This document shows positions 32,801 to 43,289 of a stretch of DNA of 64,000 nucleotides, piece after piece. Below the pieces are notes generated by a model. The model did no database searches, had not been told where the DNA came from, and saw nothing but the letters and a program-made list of their open reading frames with translations. The stretch is from Gigaspora margarita (taxonomy: Eukaryota; Glomeromycota; Glomeromycetes; Diversisporales; Gigasporaceae), in assembly GCA_009809945.1 (NCBI GenBank), contig WTPW01000147.1, positions 74,394-138,393 of the forward strand. The letters are read 5' to 3'. Made by a program: the position numbers and the translations under genes. Position 1 is the stretch's first letter; every line of letters begins with the position of its first letter.

Positions 32801-33143
32801 TACTACATTACATGTGACTGGGTTGGAGTAGTCAGAGACCAAGCATATTAGCAAAAATGGAGGTGTATAGTGTTGTATGTTTTGACCATCTATAGCCTTT
32901 TTTGGCTTGTACATATCAAAATTGTCCAAATTTCCAAGATTGTTCAAAGCTTGTCCAGGCTTTAATAATTAATAAATCTATCTAAAAAATATATAACTAT
33001 ATATTTTTTTAGGTGCTAAACACATTCTAGTTAAAATTAAAATATGTTATCTTAATAAAATTTTAAGTAATTTTATTTAACTGTCCAAAATTGTCCAAAA
33101 TTGTCAAATCATTGTCCAAAGCTGTCCCATAACAACACTGGGA

Positions 33144-33480
33144 GTGGACATTGCAATTCTCTTTTTATTTATTTTTATTTTATTTTATTTATCATTTTTT
33201 TTATTTTTAAATATCATTTTTTTAACATATTTTTATTTTATTTTATTTATCATTTTTTTTATTTTTAAATATCATTTTTTTAACATTTTTTTATTTAATG
33301 TTTTTTTATTTAATGTTTTTTTTTATTTAATATATTTTTATTTTAATATTTTTCTATTAACCATTTTTTTATCTAATATTTTTTTGTTATTTTTATTATT
33401 TTTTCACATATTAGTTTTTTTATTTTTATTTATTTACATATATATATTTTTTATTTTTATTTAATTTTTTTTTATGAAAT
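33144..33480. repeat. T-rich low-complexity tract
   Basis: Repeats of TTTTTATTTTA and a duplicated TATTTATCATTTTTTTTATT-type unit (about 33180-33290). The apparent Phe/Leu-rich 106-codon frame is produced by this composition and is not a gene. Confidence 0.8.
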
Positions 33481-33489
33481 ATATTATTT

Positions 33490-33825
33490 TGAGCAGTTGC
33501 GTTGTAACGCGCCTCATAGATCAGGTGTAATGTAAATCAAAACAATAAATAAAAGCTTGTTAGTTTAGGGTTAGGGTCAGGGTCAAGTTAGGGTTTGGGT
33601 AGGGACTTTATCAAAAGATCCTAACCCAAAATTTGGTTAGGAATTTTTTTTGTTAGAACGTGAAGAGAGGTTTCATAAGCAAAATTATGAGCTACAAACG
33701 ATTTTTTAAAACATCACTATTTTTTTCGATTTCGCATTACACCTGATCTTACAATCTGATTGGCCGATCAGTGGATGCGCTACAGCGCATATGTGCTAAA
33801 TTACATAGCTCTTTTTTTATTTAAA
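33490..33825. mobile_element. Small TIR element with TTAGGG-like interior
   Basis: GCGCCTCATAGATCAGGTGT then AATG at the left is answered by CATTACACCTGATCTTACAA at the right. Between them lies GTTTAGGGTTAGGGTCAGGG and more of this type (33565-33605). Non-coding. Confidence 0.5.
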
Positions 33826-34669
33826 TTTGTTTTTTTTAATATTTTTTTCTACAACTCTCACTACCGATTACTTGTACCAACATACGCACAGAAATTCTGA
33901 AGTAAGTTGGAAAAAAATAGTGGAAAATTTCAGAAAAACTATAGAACCATGAGCAGCTATTATTTAGAGATACAGTTAATTGAGTATCTGCTAGTAGCTT
34001 TAGAATACCAAAAACAAAACAGTGCTTGATATTTGGAGGTAAAGTTCATAGACTACCTGCTGATAAGTTCAGAGTTTATCACTTACTAGAAAAAGAAGTA
34101 CTAGGTGACTCTCTGTTGAATTGAACTACATGGAAAGACCTACTCTCCTTTATACAAGTGATAACTAGTTGGTATTAATAGTCTCATTTCTTAAAGAATT
34201 TTTAAAAGTGGACAATTTGGCATATCCCCTTCAAAAGATTGATAGCAGTTATACTAATCTAATTAGGAAGGCACCACTATATTGGAGATGATTGTTATGA
34301 GTAGCTTGGAAACAAACATGTAAAATGATAGACAATGTCTTTGGAGAATACAACTAGAAGAAGATTCTAGAATATTAACATTAAAAGTAATCAGGTCTTT
34401 AAACTGCTTATTAGATTTAATATTACCAGATATTGGCCTTAGTTGATGGATGGATTCTAGAATGTTAATAATTTTTATTTTAAAAGTCTGTTTCAGATCT
34501 AAAGATTCAGTTCAGCTAACTAAGTACCACGAGTGCACTCTTGCAAATAGCAGAAATTTGATAGACTAGTCCAAGTTCTAGTTTTATTTGTAACTTTTGT
34601 ATTATTGTCTTTATAGTTTTATAGAGAATAATTGAAAGTATTAATAAAAAAAACTACGAGCAAGTTTTC

Positions 34670-36300
34670 AGTTATAAAATCTAAAAAAATTGTTTTTAAA
34701 ATATTACTTTATTTATTTTTTAATTTTAATATTTTTTTATTTATTTTATTTACTTTTTTTTTATTTTAAACAATTATTTTATTTTTTTTTACCTTTTCAT
34801 TTTTTTAATTTTTTTATCAAATTTTTTTTTATTTAAATTTTTTTATAACATATTACATTTTTTTTATTTGTATTTTTTAATTTATTAAAGTTTTTTTATT
34901 TAAATTTTTTTTATTTAAATTTTTTTTTAAATTTTTTTTTATAATATTATTTAAATTTTTTTATAATAGAGTATGTTTTATTTATTTATTTTTTTTTATT
35001 ATTTTATTTATTGAAGTTTTAATATCTATCCCATAATCTAGATTTAAATTAGATTTAGATCACTTTTTCATGATCTAAGATAAGTATTTTTTTAAGTTTT
35101 TATTTATTAATTTATATTTTTTACTTGAACTTTTTTTGTTAGAATGCTAAAGATCTATAAGATTTTGCGCCTTATAGAATATTGTACTGGACAAGATATT
35201 CTTTTCTGGCTTCTCTGTTTGTAAATTAGACCTTTATGCCCATTCTTGGTAACTTGGCCAGCAAGAGTACTTTTTCTAAAAAAAAGATATTCTTAGAAGT
35301 TTGGCAGAATGTTTTCTTATTTTTTTTTGGTTTTTATCCTATTCATTTTTTTTAAATCAGTGCTAATTTTTACATTCAGGTTTATATATTTGTCATTAGT
35401 TTCATCTATTTGCTTTTTTGAAGTTTTTTTTTCATTCGTATTGTCTAGTTTGGAGTCTCTTTTACTGTCTGCATATTACTAGGAGCTTTTTTATCAGTGC
35501 TAGCGTGTTACTATCATTGGTTTGAAAACACTTTAATTACTAGCCATTTTTGGGGCATTTGAGTTTTTCAATTGTACAGTGAAGTATCAGATTCTATTTT
35601 TTTTGCTTTATTATTGTATTCATGCAGTACTAATTCTTTTTAGATTCAGAATAGGTGACCATTATAATTAAACATGTCTTGCTTTTTTGGTGCATTATTG
35701 GATATATTTATCATTGGTACTATTGTTAGGATTTAGTAAATAGAAAGTTAGAGGGGTTAGAATATATTAGGTGGTTAGATAAAAGAATAATGTCTCTATG
35801 GTATTTATGTAGTGTTTGTGTAGTGTTTTTATAATGTTTGTATAGTGTTTCTAAGACGTTTTTTTGGTGTCTTTTGTAATATATTTTGTAGTTTTTTTTT
35901 TAATAAAAATATATTATTTTTTATTATTTTTCTAAAATTTATAATTAATCAATATTATGTATTTGTAATAAATTATATATTAAAAATATATGATTATTCA
36001 AATGTATTCTTTTATTATATAAAAATTTAGCTAGCATTTAATATGTAGACAAGCATATAGTAATTTATTATTATCCACTTTTTGGTTATTTTTTACAATC
36101 TGCACCAATGATTGAATTGTTAATTGTTAAAGATTTGTGCAAAAAATTAAAACTGCACAGAAAATTAAAAAAATTTCTTCAACAATCCCTGGCAGGATCA
36201 CAGATTTGTATTAATTTTTAATAATTGTTTTTTTTAGAAATTTGCACAAAGCTGTACTAAAAAATTTTTTCAATGCTTCATGTATTTAAAAATTGATTAA
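34670..36300. repeat. Dispersed repeat D, copy 1
   Basis: A T-rich tract (34690-35000) leads into a GATCTAAGATAAGTA block. TTGTCTAGTTTGGAGTCTCT to the TTACTGTCTGCATATTACT region (35440-35485) follows, then a GTGTTT(G/T)TATAGTGTTT minisatellite (35790-35865), then TTTGTAATATATTTTGTAGT, then GCTAGCATTTAATATGTAGA (36031). The same order is found at 55-60 kb, with extra insertions. Too decayed to classify; no reading frame. Confidence 0.65.
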
Positions 36301-36659
36301 ACTAATAATCTTAAATAAAAAATTCTTTATAATCTCAGGATTCTGTTATTAGATTTGGATGATTTTAACTTGTTAGAATTATCTCATAAAGATGAACATT
36401 CTGGTAGTTGTTTTATCCAAACCAGACCACTGGATCAAAATATTTATTATCAAATATTTTAAAATTTTTTATAGTATATTTCAAACAAACACAACTACGT
36501 ATTATATTAAATATTCATCTTCCTTGATCACATGACTATGGTGAGGCATTTTTTTATCATCTTAACTCTATACAATCTCTACAATATGGATGACCAACTT
36601 ATTGATTATATAGAGGGATTATTGTAGTTAGTTTTTAAAATTATAGTAGTTAATTTTTT
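36060..36659. other. AT-rich DNA, no gene
   Basis: The first half continues repeat D. The rest shows no frame, RNA gene or paired ends. Confidence 0.35.
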
Positions 36660-36674
36660 AAAATTATAATTTTT

Positions 36675-37392
36675 GTTCTGCAGGTCATAGCGTTGTGGTT
36701 GTGCTCCCAGGATAATAGCTGCTTCAAATACAAGGTTGCTAGTTCAAGTCCTATGAATGGTAGAATTAACTATACAAGGTTAGGAGATGGATATGACCTG
36801 AAATAGGATGCAGGACCATGTTTGGACAGCTCAGCCACATTCCATGAGTGGTGATTATGGAAACTCCCAATTTGGATACTGCTAGTAAAATTCTGATTGC
36901 ATTTGGATACTTCTGGTAAAATTCTGGTTGAAGAAAAAACAAAGTTGGTCTCCTAGAAATATAGTACAACATTTCAGGCTGATTCACTTGAGGAACGTAG
37001 TATGACATCTTGAATTGAACAATTTGTAAGAAAACCTAGTGTGAAAATTGGAATCTTGGTTGTGTGGAATGTTAGTATGACAGCTCAAAGGGCAGCGAGT
37101 TGTGAGGAATCGTAAGTATGGTGATCCAGATAAGATTGGAGGAACCAAAGTATGGTGATTGAATTGAAGCTGAGTGTGTGGAACTGTTACACAATTTGAA
37201 TGGGATTGTTATGTGAGGAATCATAGGAGCTTTTGAATTAGGACACTTCCGGTGAGATTCCAGTTGATTAGAAAATACATGTAACTATAAAATGTAGGGG
37301 ACCTGGTTTAGCAGGCCCTGTTATCAGAAAAGTTTAATAAAAAGTGTGCCATTCTGCGCCCAGGAAGGCATAGGACTTATCCTGGTTTAAAA
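36675..37392 (+). mobile_element. tRNA-derived SINE, copy 2 (718 bp)
   Basis: Direct repeats AAAATTATAATTTTT stand at 36660-36674 and 37393-37407. The A box TAGCGTTGTGG is at 36688-36698 and the B box GTTCAAGTCC at 36742-36751, as in a tRNA-derived pol III promoter. The tail (CTGCGCCCAGGAAGGCATAG ... CCTGGTTTAAAA) and the sub-repeats CTTCTGGTAAAATTCTGGTT match copy 1 at 22503, in the opposite orientation. Copy 2 has more TG/CA where copy 1 keeps CG. The minus-strand frame 36766-37008 is a shadow. Confidence 0.88.
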
Positions 37393-37409
37393 AAAATTAT
37401 AATTTTTTA

Positions 37410-38060
37410 GTGTTTATAGATTTTAAAAATTATCTATGATATTGGCAAATTAAGAATTTTTGCACTATATTAATAAAAATATTTGTCTATTAAGTATTGT
37501 TTAAGATAAAAAAATTCTCAACTTTATTGTTGTAATATTATATTTTATTAGTTTGTAGTTTAATCTGTAGATTAATCTATAAATTAATTTACTTACTTTA
37601 TCTAAGTCATATAACTATTTAAACTAAAAAATGATTAATTACAGTAGTTAAAGTAAAAAACTTGACAAAAAAATCTTTATTGTAACTTACTTTAAGTTAT
37701 AGCAATACAATTAGTTGGGATAAAATATATAATTTTGTATGTATAAAATATCTATAGTATTAATTACTCTTATAAGTTTTGGTAATTTGAATTAAAATAT
37801 ATATTTCAATTAAAATAAGTAAGTTTTAATTTATAATTCTAGTAAAACAAAGTTGATCTAATTATTAAACACTAGATATATAAGATCTAAGTTTATTATA
37901 CTATATATATAAGCAAAAGTTTGTTATAGTATTATAGATTTTACATAACAAAGTAAATTTTGTATATATAAAAATGTTATCTAATTAAAGATAGTTTTAT
38001 ACAAATACTTTTAACAGAAGCAGATGTTATATATTCTTTTTATAGATAAACTCAAGTTTA
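37410..38060. other. AT-rich DNA, no gene
   Basis: Very AT-rich and without structure I can identify. It is the region 3' of the Cys-rich gene on the minus strand, so part of it may be that gene's 3' UTR. Confidence 0.35.
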
Positions 38061-38066
38061 TATGAT

Positions 38067-38696
38067 TTATGTATTAACACACCCTTCTTTTCTACAATCA
38101 GTACATGTACCAGGTATATTTTTTGAGAAATCTGCATTAACACAAATATTACTTGCACATGAACCATTAGTTTGGCAATGAAATCCAGCAATACGTGTAT
38201 CAATAGTTTGGCAAGTATTTTTACTATCATTTTTGACAACTCGACAGCACTGGGAGGTACATGCATTGTCACCTAAACAAGCTTCTCCAATACCACGAGA
38301 ATCTTTTAAATCACATCGATTTGCATTTAAACAAATTCCAGTAACACATGCTTTATCGACTTTACAGGGATCTCTAGTATGGCGTAAATCAAAAGTACTG
38401 CATTTTTTCGTGGTTTTCGTGGTATTGCTAATATTGCTACAAATATTACTGACACAGTCGGAATCGTTTGTACAATTTGCATCATTAGATAAGCCTGGTA
38501 TATATAATATATACATATAATAGATAATAAGTCAATTTTTATAATAATCCCTTATGAATAAAGAGTTTTATGTTAACAATAATTTACTGCTTCAAAATAA
38601 TTCAAGATACAGACCTTGTTGCCTCTTAAAAATAATTGCATCAATTAAGACGAAAAAGAATGTACAAAAAAGTATAGTTAAAATGGTTCTTCTCAT
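38067..38696 (-). CDS. Secreted Cys-rich repeat protein A (two exons)
   Basis: Exon 1 is 38696-38615 and exon 2 is 38494-38067. The intron (38614-38495, 120 bp) begins GTCTGT and ends CCAG, phase 1. The predicted protein has 169 residues. Residues 1-20 form a signal peptide (MRR, then a Leu/Phe-rich core up to DA). A Kex2-type Lys24-Arg25-Gln26 site stands right before the intron. The mature part has 19 Cys in four modules with fixed spacing C-x5-C-x4-C-x(5-12)-C-x11-C, starting at Cys35, 71, 100 and 134; each x11 contains D-x-R. The third module has Cys-Cys (110-111), and the end is a short CTDC...GC tail. Several N-x-S/T sites lie early in it. Expected location: secreted, disulphide-bonded. 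The spacing recalls EB or Dickkopf-N type domains, but I do not recognise a known family. The start was chosen from the signal peptide and from exact agreement with the exon structure of gene B. Confidence 0.8.
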
Positions 38697-38764
38697 TTTC
38701 GAAAATTGGATAATTATAATATCAAGATTTATTAGTGCAATGAATAAAAGGTGTTTCTAGTCGA

Positions 38765-39842
38765 TGATAATATATATTTTTTTTTTGTTTTTTTATATTT
38801 CAACTATTATATATGATTTAACGGCGCATTTTATTTTCCCTACGAAAAATAATTATCTAGGAAACATATTAGGATCGTCCAATAGGATGCAAATTCATGG
38901 ATCATTTATGTGCAATAAATATCTGAAATTGGAAGAAATAAACATTAACCATTTTTCTCATTTTTAGTTTTTATAAGGAATAAATTATAATGAAATTTTC
39001 TGCAAAATAAGAATTCAATGAAAAAAAATTGTTAGTGAGTATTGGCGAAAATTTTGATGGGAATGTTGTGATTATTAAAATTAAATGATATGCGTAATGG
39101 TTTATAAGTGATTTCTATAAATAATTTAGAAATTTTATGCGTTTTCATGATCAGTTTCATTAACCATTTACAGCTAAGAAAAGCATTTGACAATTGAATA
39201 TAATAATGATTACAATTATTAAGCAGTTTCGTTAACGGTTTCATAAGCGATTCATAAGCAGATTATTAGCTAAGGCAAGCACTTGACCAATCAAATATAA
39301 TCGCACAAAAAGCAATTTTACCAGAGATCATGCAATATAAATTCTATTTTACCGATATCACATCATTGATTTTTAATAATTAACAAATCAAAAAAATTCA
39401 CCCATTGGCAAAATAATTGACCCGGGTCGATCCTAAAAAAGTGCCTATCTACTGGGCCTAGTGTTCCAATTTGTTAATTAAAAGTTGCTGAAACATCATA
39501 ATTCTGAAAAATGATCATGCTGACTCGTTATAATATATTACAATGCTAGTATGTGTCAATATAGTTGTGCCGATAACTGTGTATTCGATACATATTCAAA
39601 GTATCTGAATCCAATACTAGACATAATTGTATTTATTCAATATTACAAAATAAATCCTGTTTAGCACGACAATGTCACGCAGCTATTTATTGACTAAACA
39701 CAACTAATAGCTTACAATAATGTAGATATTCATTAGCTAGATAAATTGGCACACAATGAATGTATGTTCTGGTAGACAATTAATCAACATAAAGTACTAA
39801 CTAACATTATGATTTCTCAAAAGACAAAAACCAAATAAAAAC
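38765..39842. other. Intergenic region upstream of gene A
   Basis: Lower repeat density than elsewhere. 39170-39300 has a decayed tandem duplication (AGCTAAGAAAAGCATTTGAC and AGCTAAGGCAAGCACTTGAC). The short open frames are unsupported. The promoter of gene A should lie in the first part, where several TATATA strings occur, but I cannot choose one. Confidence 0.35.
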
Positions 39843-40115
39843 TACCGTAAACTGCCGTATAAAAGACCCGAGTCTCTTACACCCCACCAATATTAAAACC
39901 TAATATTAGACCCCGGTCTAGTACATGGTGGAGAGTTTGTACCATTAGAAGGAAAATTTTAAATATCATGCATATTTTTCATTCATAGTGGGCAGCCTAG
40001 ATACTTAAAAAAAACCCCCCGCATTTGGTTATTGTAGATTTTGAGATTCACACCCGGGTCTAGTACATAGGGGGTCTGATATCTGAGGGGGTCTTGTATA
40101 CGGTAATTTACGGTA
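39843..40115. mobile_element. MITE with TACCGTAAA ends
   Basis: TACCGTAAACTGCCGTATAA then AAGACCC is answered by GGGGGTCTTGTATACGGTAA then TTTACGGTA. Inner blocks CCCGAGTC and GACCCCGGTCTAGTACAT/CCCGGGTCTAGTACATAG repeat. CpG is well kept, suggesting a young or unmethylated copy. Superfamily unclear; a TA duplication (mariner type) fits. Confidence 0.7.
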
Positions 40116-41050
40116 AATAATTTAGTATCACTAGAATTTTGGCAAGGAATAACATGATGGTTTTCTACACATTTGATAAAGATATGATGACTAATACTGA
40201 TCAAAAAAATTATTCTAGCAAAAAAGGTTGACTCGGATTGACCTCGGCCCAAGATTTTCCCATCGGTCCGTATTATTATTCTTTTATCTCCTGATAGGTA
40301 ATTTAGGTGTAAATTCCCTTATCCTAAAATCCATATCATACTGATCTGCTCATACTATACAATTTTGGCAATCCGTGATCTACTATAATCTCCGATGGAT
40401 TTACTATTAATCCGGATTTACAGCTGATCATAATTTCTGCAACACCTGTAGATTATTTGATTTCGGCACGACCGATCTATAAGGCATATACTTTTACATA
40501 GAATACGTATCATACTTGTTCTACAAATAACTTTATCATTATAATGTGATACACTCAAGATTACTCAATTTTCGGTTTTTAATACTATGTCCAACATGTT
40601 TGATGTGTTTAATTTGTACGAAAAATTTTATGGAAATGACATTTCTTTTCAATCATCAATCAATAAATCTTGACAAGAAATGTAAAAAGATACCGGATAC
40701 AAATTTATAAAATAAAAAGATATATTCTGTGTATTAAATATGCGTAAATATTTTTTATGTATATATCCAAGTCAGTGCACCGCCTTTCTAGTTTCATCTT
40801 GGATTGTAATTCATACAATTACCAGACGTATTTTTCTTTCATTAAAGTTTTAAAATATTTTATATCATTCATGTGTAGTAAACATGGTTTCTTAAAAATA
40901 ACGAATGTTTTTCTATATTTGGAAGTGCTTGAGAACCCGAATAAGAAGTATTTGACAATTTTTCGAAATGATAGGATTTTCCAACGAAGATGCTTTGAAA
41001 GTATTATATTTATGTATTTAACCGAATATACGTATATAACCTTATTATTT
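40116..41050. other. Intergenic DNA, no gene supported
   Basis: This has more balanced composition and more CpG than most of the window. A 100-codon frame at 40757-41059 lacks any recognisable domain, and I do not accept it as a gene. Confidence 0.3.
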
Positions 41051-41067
41051 TTATATTAGTCAATTGT

Positions 41068-41070
<3 letters not shown>

Positions 41071-41100
<30 letters not shown>

Positions 41101-41566
41101 AAGCGGTCCTGCTTTATTTTCTTCGGAAACTTTAAAATAACTATTACATTTATAATGTATTACTACGTTTTCTATTTAATATAAAAGCCCATTCAGATTT
41201 CCCTTAAGGCGCTTAAATGTGACCTGCCGCAGCAGGAGTTCCCTCCCGAAAAAATCTTCTGACTATCATCCGATTTCTTCGTTCAACGGTGGCACCTGCC
41301 GGCCGTGTCCGGACCTTTTAGTTAATGTTTGTCATGCAATTAGCGGTCGCATTACCTTTCAGAATCCGATTTCTAATGTTTTCTTTTGCTAATTGCCGAG
41401 TTCTTCCTAACCGTGACGTCACGTTTTCTTTCGTAGTTTCTATGTTTTCGATAGTCGACTCTCTGGTGCTTCTGGCGTGTGAATTTTCTTTACTGACGGT
41501 CTTGCTTTCCAATAACTTACTTCTTTTCTTTACCCCCAAATTTTCCTTTTTCTTTGTCCTTGTTCG
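41071..41566 (-). mobile_element. Poly(A) retrocopy with perfect 16-bp target duplication
   Basis: ATTAGTCAATTGTTTC stands at 41055-41070 and 41567-41582. The insert ends in a poly(A) tail (T24 at 41071-41094 on the plus strand), with AATAAA about 20 bases before it on the minus strand. Its 5' end opens straight into a reading frame, so the source RNA was 5'-truncated. The sequence is GC- and CpG-rich unlike its surroundings, and the duplication is perfect: a very recent event. It could be a processed copy of a host mRNA or the 3' end of a LINE. Confidence 0.9.
41318..41566 (-). pseudogene. C-terminal fragment of an unknown basic protein (retrocopy)
   Basis: From the insertion edge the frame is open for 82 codons to TAA at 41318. 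The peptide is rich in Lys, Arg, Glu, Asn and Thr (for example NLGVKKRSKLLESKTVSKEN and RLGRTRQLAKENIRNRILKG) and nearly free of aromatic residues. It is followed by about 220 bases of 3' UTR, AATAAA and the poly(A). No start codon is carried. I do not recognise the family; the parent gene should be elsewhere in the genome. The overlapping plus-strand frame (41325-41585) is the complement shadow. Confidence 0.7.
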
Positions 41567-41584
41567 ATTAGTCAATTGTTTCTA

Positions 41585-42162
41585 AAATTATTTTACACAT
41601 ATATATATCGATATCAATTTTATTGAATCTATTATGCTCGAAATCACTAACTTTATCGAATCGGCGAAAATCATTCGGCAAATTTTTATCGATTTTCTAG
41701 AAATTAAAATGACTACTGTAATTATCCAATTCAGATTCTGGCATTTCTAATCAGTATTTCATATACTGATGTAAATTATATTTTAACAAGATAACTACGC
41801 TAAAATATCATGCAATATATATATATATATATATATTATTTTATTTAAAGTAATTGACTACCAAATAAAATTAACCTAAGGATCTAATTTAATTTTCACT
41901 GATTAATGGCTCGAATTATTTCATTTCCGGATTTATATTGAAACTGATAGAGCTAACTCTTGCAGTTCTGATATAACCTGAAATGACATGTTTCAAGCCA
42001 TTAATAATTTCCATATCGGGACTAACAAAAGCTATAATATTTGTCCGATATGTTTTATTTCGACTAGTAATGTATATTAGAGTGTTTCTTATAATTTTAT
42101 ATAAATAGACATGACTTCTGTCAAGAAATTAATTATTAATATCATATCGACTAACTTATTCA
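41585..42162. other. Intergenic region upstream of gene B, with an AT dinucleotide run
   Basis: An (AT)n run lies near 41812-41836. No gene seen. The 3' part should contain the promoter of gene B. Confidence 0.4.
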
Positions 42163-42170
42163 TATATAAG
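42163..42170 (+). promoter_or_regulatory. Possible TATA box of gene B
   Basis: TATATAAG, 82 bases before the ATG at 42252. The position suits a TATA box, but the region is so AT-rich that chance is likely. Confidence 0.3.
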
Positions 42171-42251
42171 TTGTAAACAAAAAAAATTTAGTTATTAATA
42201 AATTTCCAACATTAATAAACCTTGACATTATAATCATTCGATTTTTCAAAA

Positions 42252-42757
42252 ATGAGAAAATTTCTTTTAAATATAATTTTTTGCGTATTTTTATCTTTTA
42301 TTTTGACTAAAACTATTATGAGCAATGAAAATGAAAAGATCTTTAAAAGACAAGGTTTATATTTCTTTGATTATTTTAAAATATCAACAAATAAATTTGG
42401 TGAATTTACTTACTTTTTCTTTAAATTTATAAAAAAGGCAATTTGGGTACGAAAAGTGATTGTAAAACTGATTCAGAATGCCAAAGTCAAATTTGTCAAG
42501 TTGGATCTCTTATATGTGTAGATAAAGATTTTCGGCCTATTGGAACACAATGTGCAGCTGATCTTGCATGTAGGACTCAAATTTGCAATACTTTTTCGAA
42601 AACTTGCACGGAATTTGACAGCCGTCCTCTTGGTTCTTCCTGTTTAGTTGATAATGCATGTAATCTTGGTGTTGGTGATATAAATGAATGTATATTTGGT
42701 ATATGTGCATGTAAAAGTGATCGTAAATCTGTTTGTCCCCCAGCACCAACTCCTTAA
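42252..42757 (+). CDS. Secreted Cys-rich repeat protein B (two exons)
   Basis: Exon 1 is 42252-42354 and exon 2 is 42438-42757. The 83-bp intron begins GTTTAT and ends AAAAAAG, phase 1, as in gene A. The protein has 140 residues. A signal peptide (MRKFLLNIIFC... about residues 1-20) and a short polar pro-segment end in Ile-Phe-Lys-Arg-Gln (30-34), the same five residues as in gene A at 22-26, just before the intron. The mature part has 14 Cys. Cys43, 73 and 103 start modules repeated every 30 residues with spacing C-x5-C-x4-C-x6-C-x11-C. The third module is altered and the end is CPPAPTP. It is a paralogue of gene A in divergent orientation about 3.6 kb away. Likely a secreted, Kex2-processed, disulphide-rich protein; the function is unknown to me. 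The ATG is preceded by TTTTTCAAAA, similar to gene A. Confidence 0.82.
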
Positions 42758-42759
42758 AC

Positions 42760-43091
42760 TACATTTGATATAACTAGTAATTATTTTAGAAAATATCTAT
42801 AGTATACATGATTATTTCAATTATTTTTTGCCAATATTTTGTTAAATACAATATGTTATATAAAACTTTCAAATTAAAGTATTAACATTACATTAAATTT
42901 TATAATTGAAAAATATTGTTGGATATTTTTTATTGCAAATATATGATTATTATAAATATTATTAACGAAATCAACTTGATTTCAAATCCAAATCAAATTC
43001 TTTTGGGTTTGCAGAAAATAATAATTGAGTATTAGCTTATCTTGGATTATCTATTTGAATAATTTTTTATAGTATAGGAGTAATATACCAG
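42760..43091. other. Region 3' of gene B, no gene
   Basis: AT-rich; 42970-43015 has an ATTTCAAATCCAAATCAAAT stretch recalling the CpG-depleted heads of the 3.5-kb element. Otherwise nothing. Confidence 0.35.
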
Positions 43092-43167
43092 TACGATCAC
43101 ATGGAATGTGGAGGGATGGAAACGCCTGTTAGATCACCCATAGAAAATTTACCCCCACGTGATCGTA
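43092..43167. mobile_element. Tiny inverted repeat around GTGGAGGG
   Basis: TACGATCACATGGAATGTGG then AGGG is answered by ACCCCCACGTGATCGTA. Probably a 76-bp MITE. Confidence 0.5.
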
Positions 43168-43257
43168 TTTTTATTGGATAGTCTAACACAACGAATTTAC
43201 AAATGTTAATACCAATTTAATTCTTTGTTTAACGTAACAAGTTCAAAATTTTTTAGA

Positions 43258-43272
43258 GGGGGGGGGGGGGGG
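43258..43272 (+). repeat. Run of 15 G
   Basis: A homopolymer of G, striking in such AT-rich DNA, about 20 bases before the GC-rich head of the hairpin-array element. The length may be unreliable in the assembly. Confidence 0.8.
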
Positions 43273-43289
43273 ATTTAAACAACATATGA

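Larger units (their letters stand above)
29871..32880. mobile_element. Large composite inverted repeat with nested inserts
   Basis: The left arm (29871-30130) reads inversely to the right arm (about 31550-31705 plus 32801-32880). For example, GCTAATACTATCTCTAGCTT to GTAGTACAAAC on the left mirrors GTTTGTA | TACTACATTACATGTGACTG to AGCATATTAGCAAAAATGGA on the right. The right arm is broken exactly at TA by the pogo-type element at 31706-32800. Further in come AAGCTACC-family hairpins (30090-30470, 30690-30960, 31490-31570) and a GAACC-rich palindrome (30480-30690). No gene is seen, and the frame at 29774-30079 is a shadow of the arm. Confidence 0.7.

Noticed and set aside
33144-33464. 106-codon Phe/Leu/Ile frame that looks like a membrane protein
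   Set aside because: Pure T-rich low-complexity DNA always translates into such peptides; no other support.
36681-36760. Functional tRNA gene
   Set aside because: A and B boxes are present but the arms do not form a full cloverleaf, and the sequence goes on into a 718-bp SINE with target duplications.
38554-38760. 68-codon plus-strand frame
   Set aside because: Antisense to exon 1 and the intron of secreted-protein gene A.
40757-41059. 100-codon plus-strand frame in the gene-like region
   Set aside because: No domain, AT-driven composition and no splice or homologue support. It could still be a lineage-specific gene, but I cannot defend it.
41325-41585. 86-codon hydrophobic plus-strand frame
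   Set aside because: Complement of the retrocopy's basic-protein frame; the poly(A) tail, AATAAA and target duplication all show that the minus strand is the sense strand.
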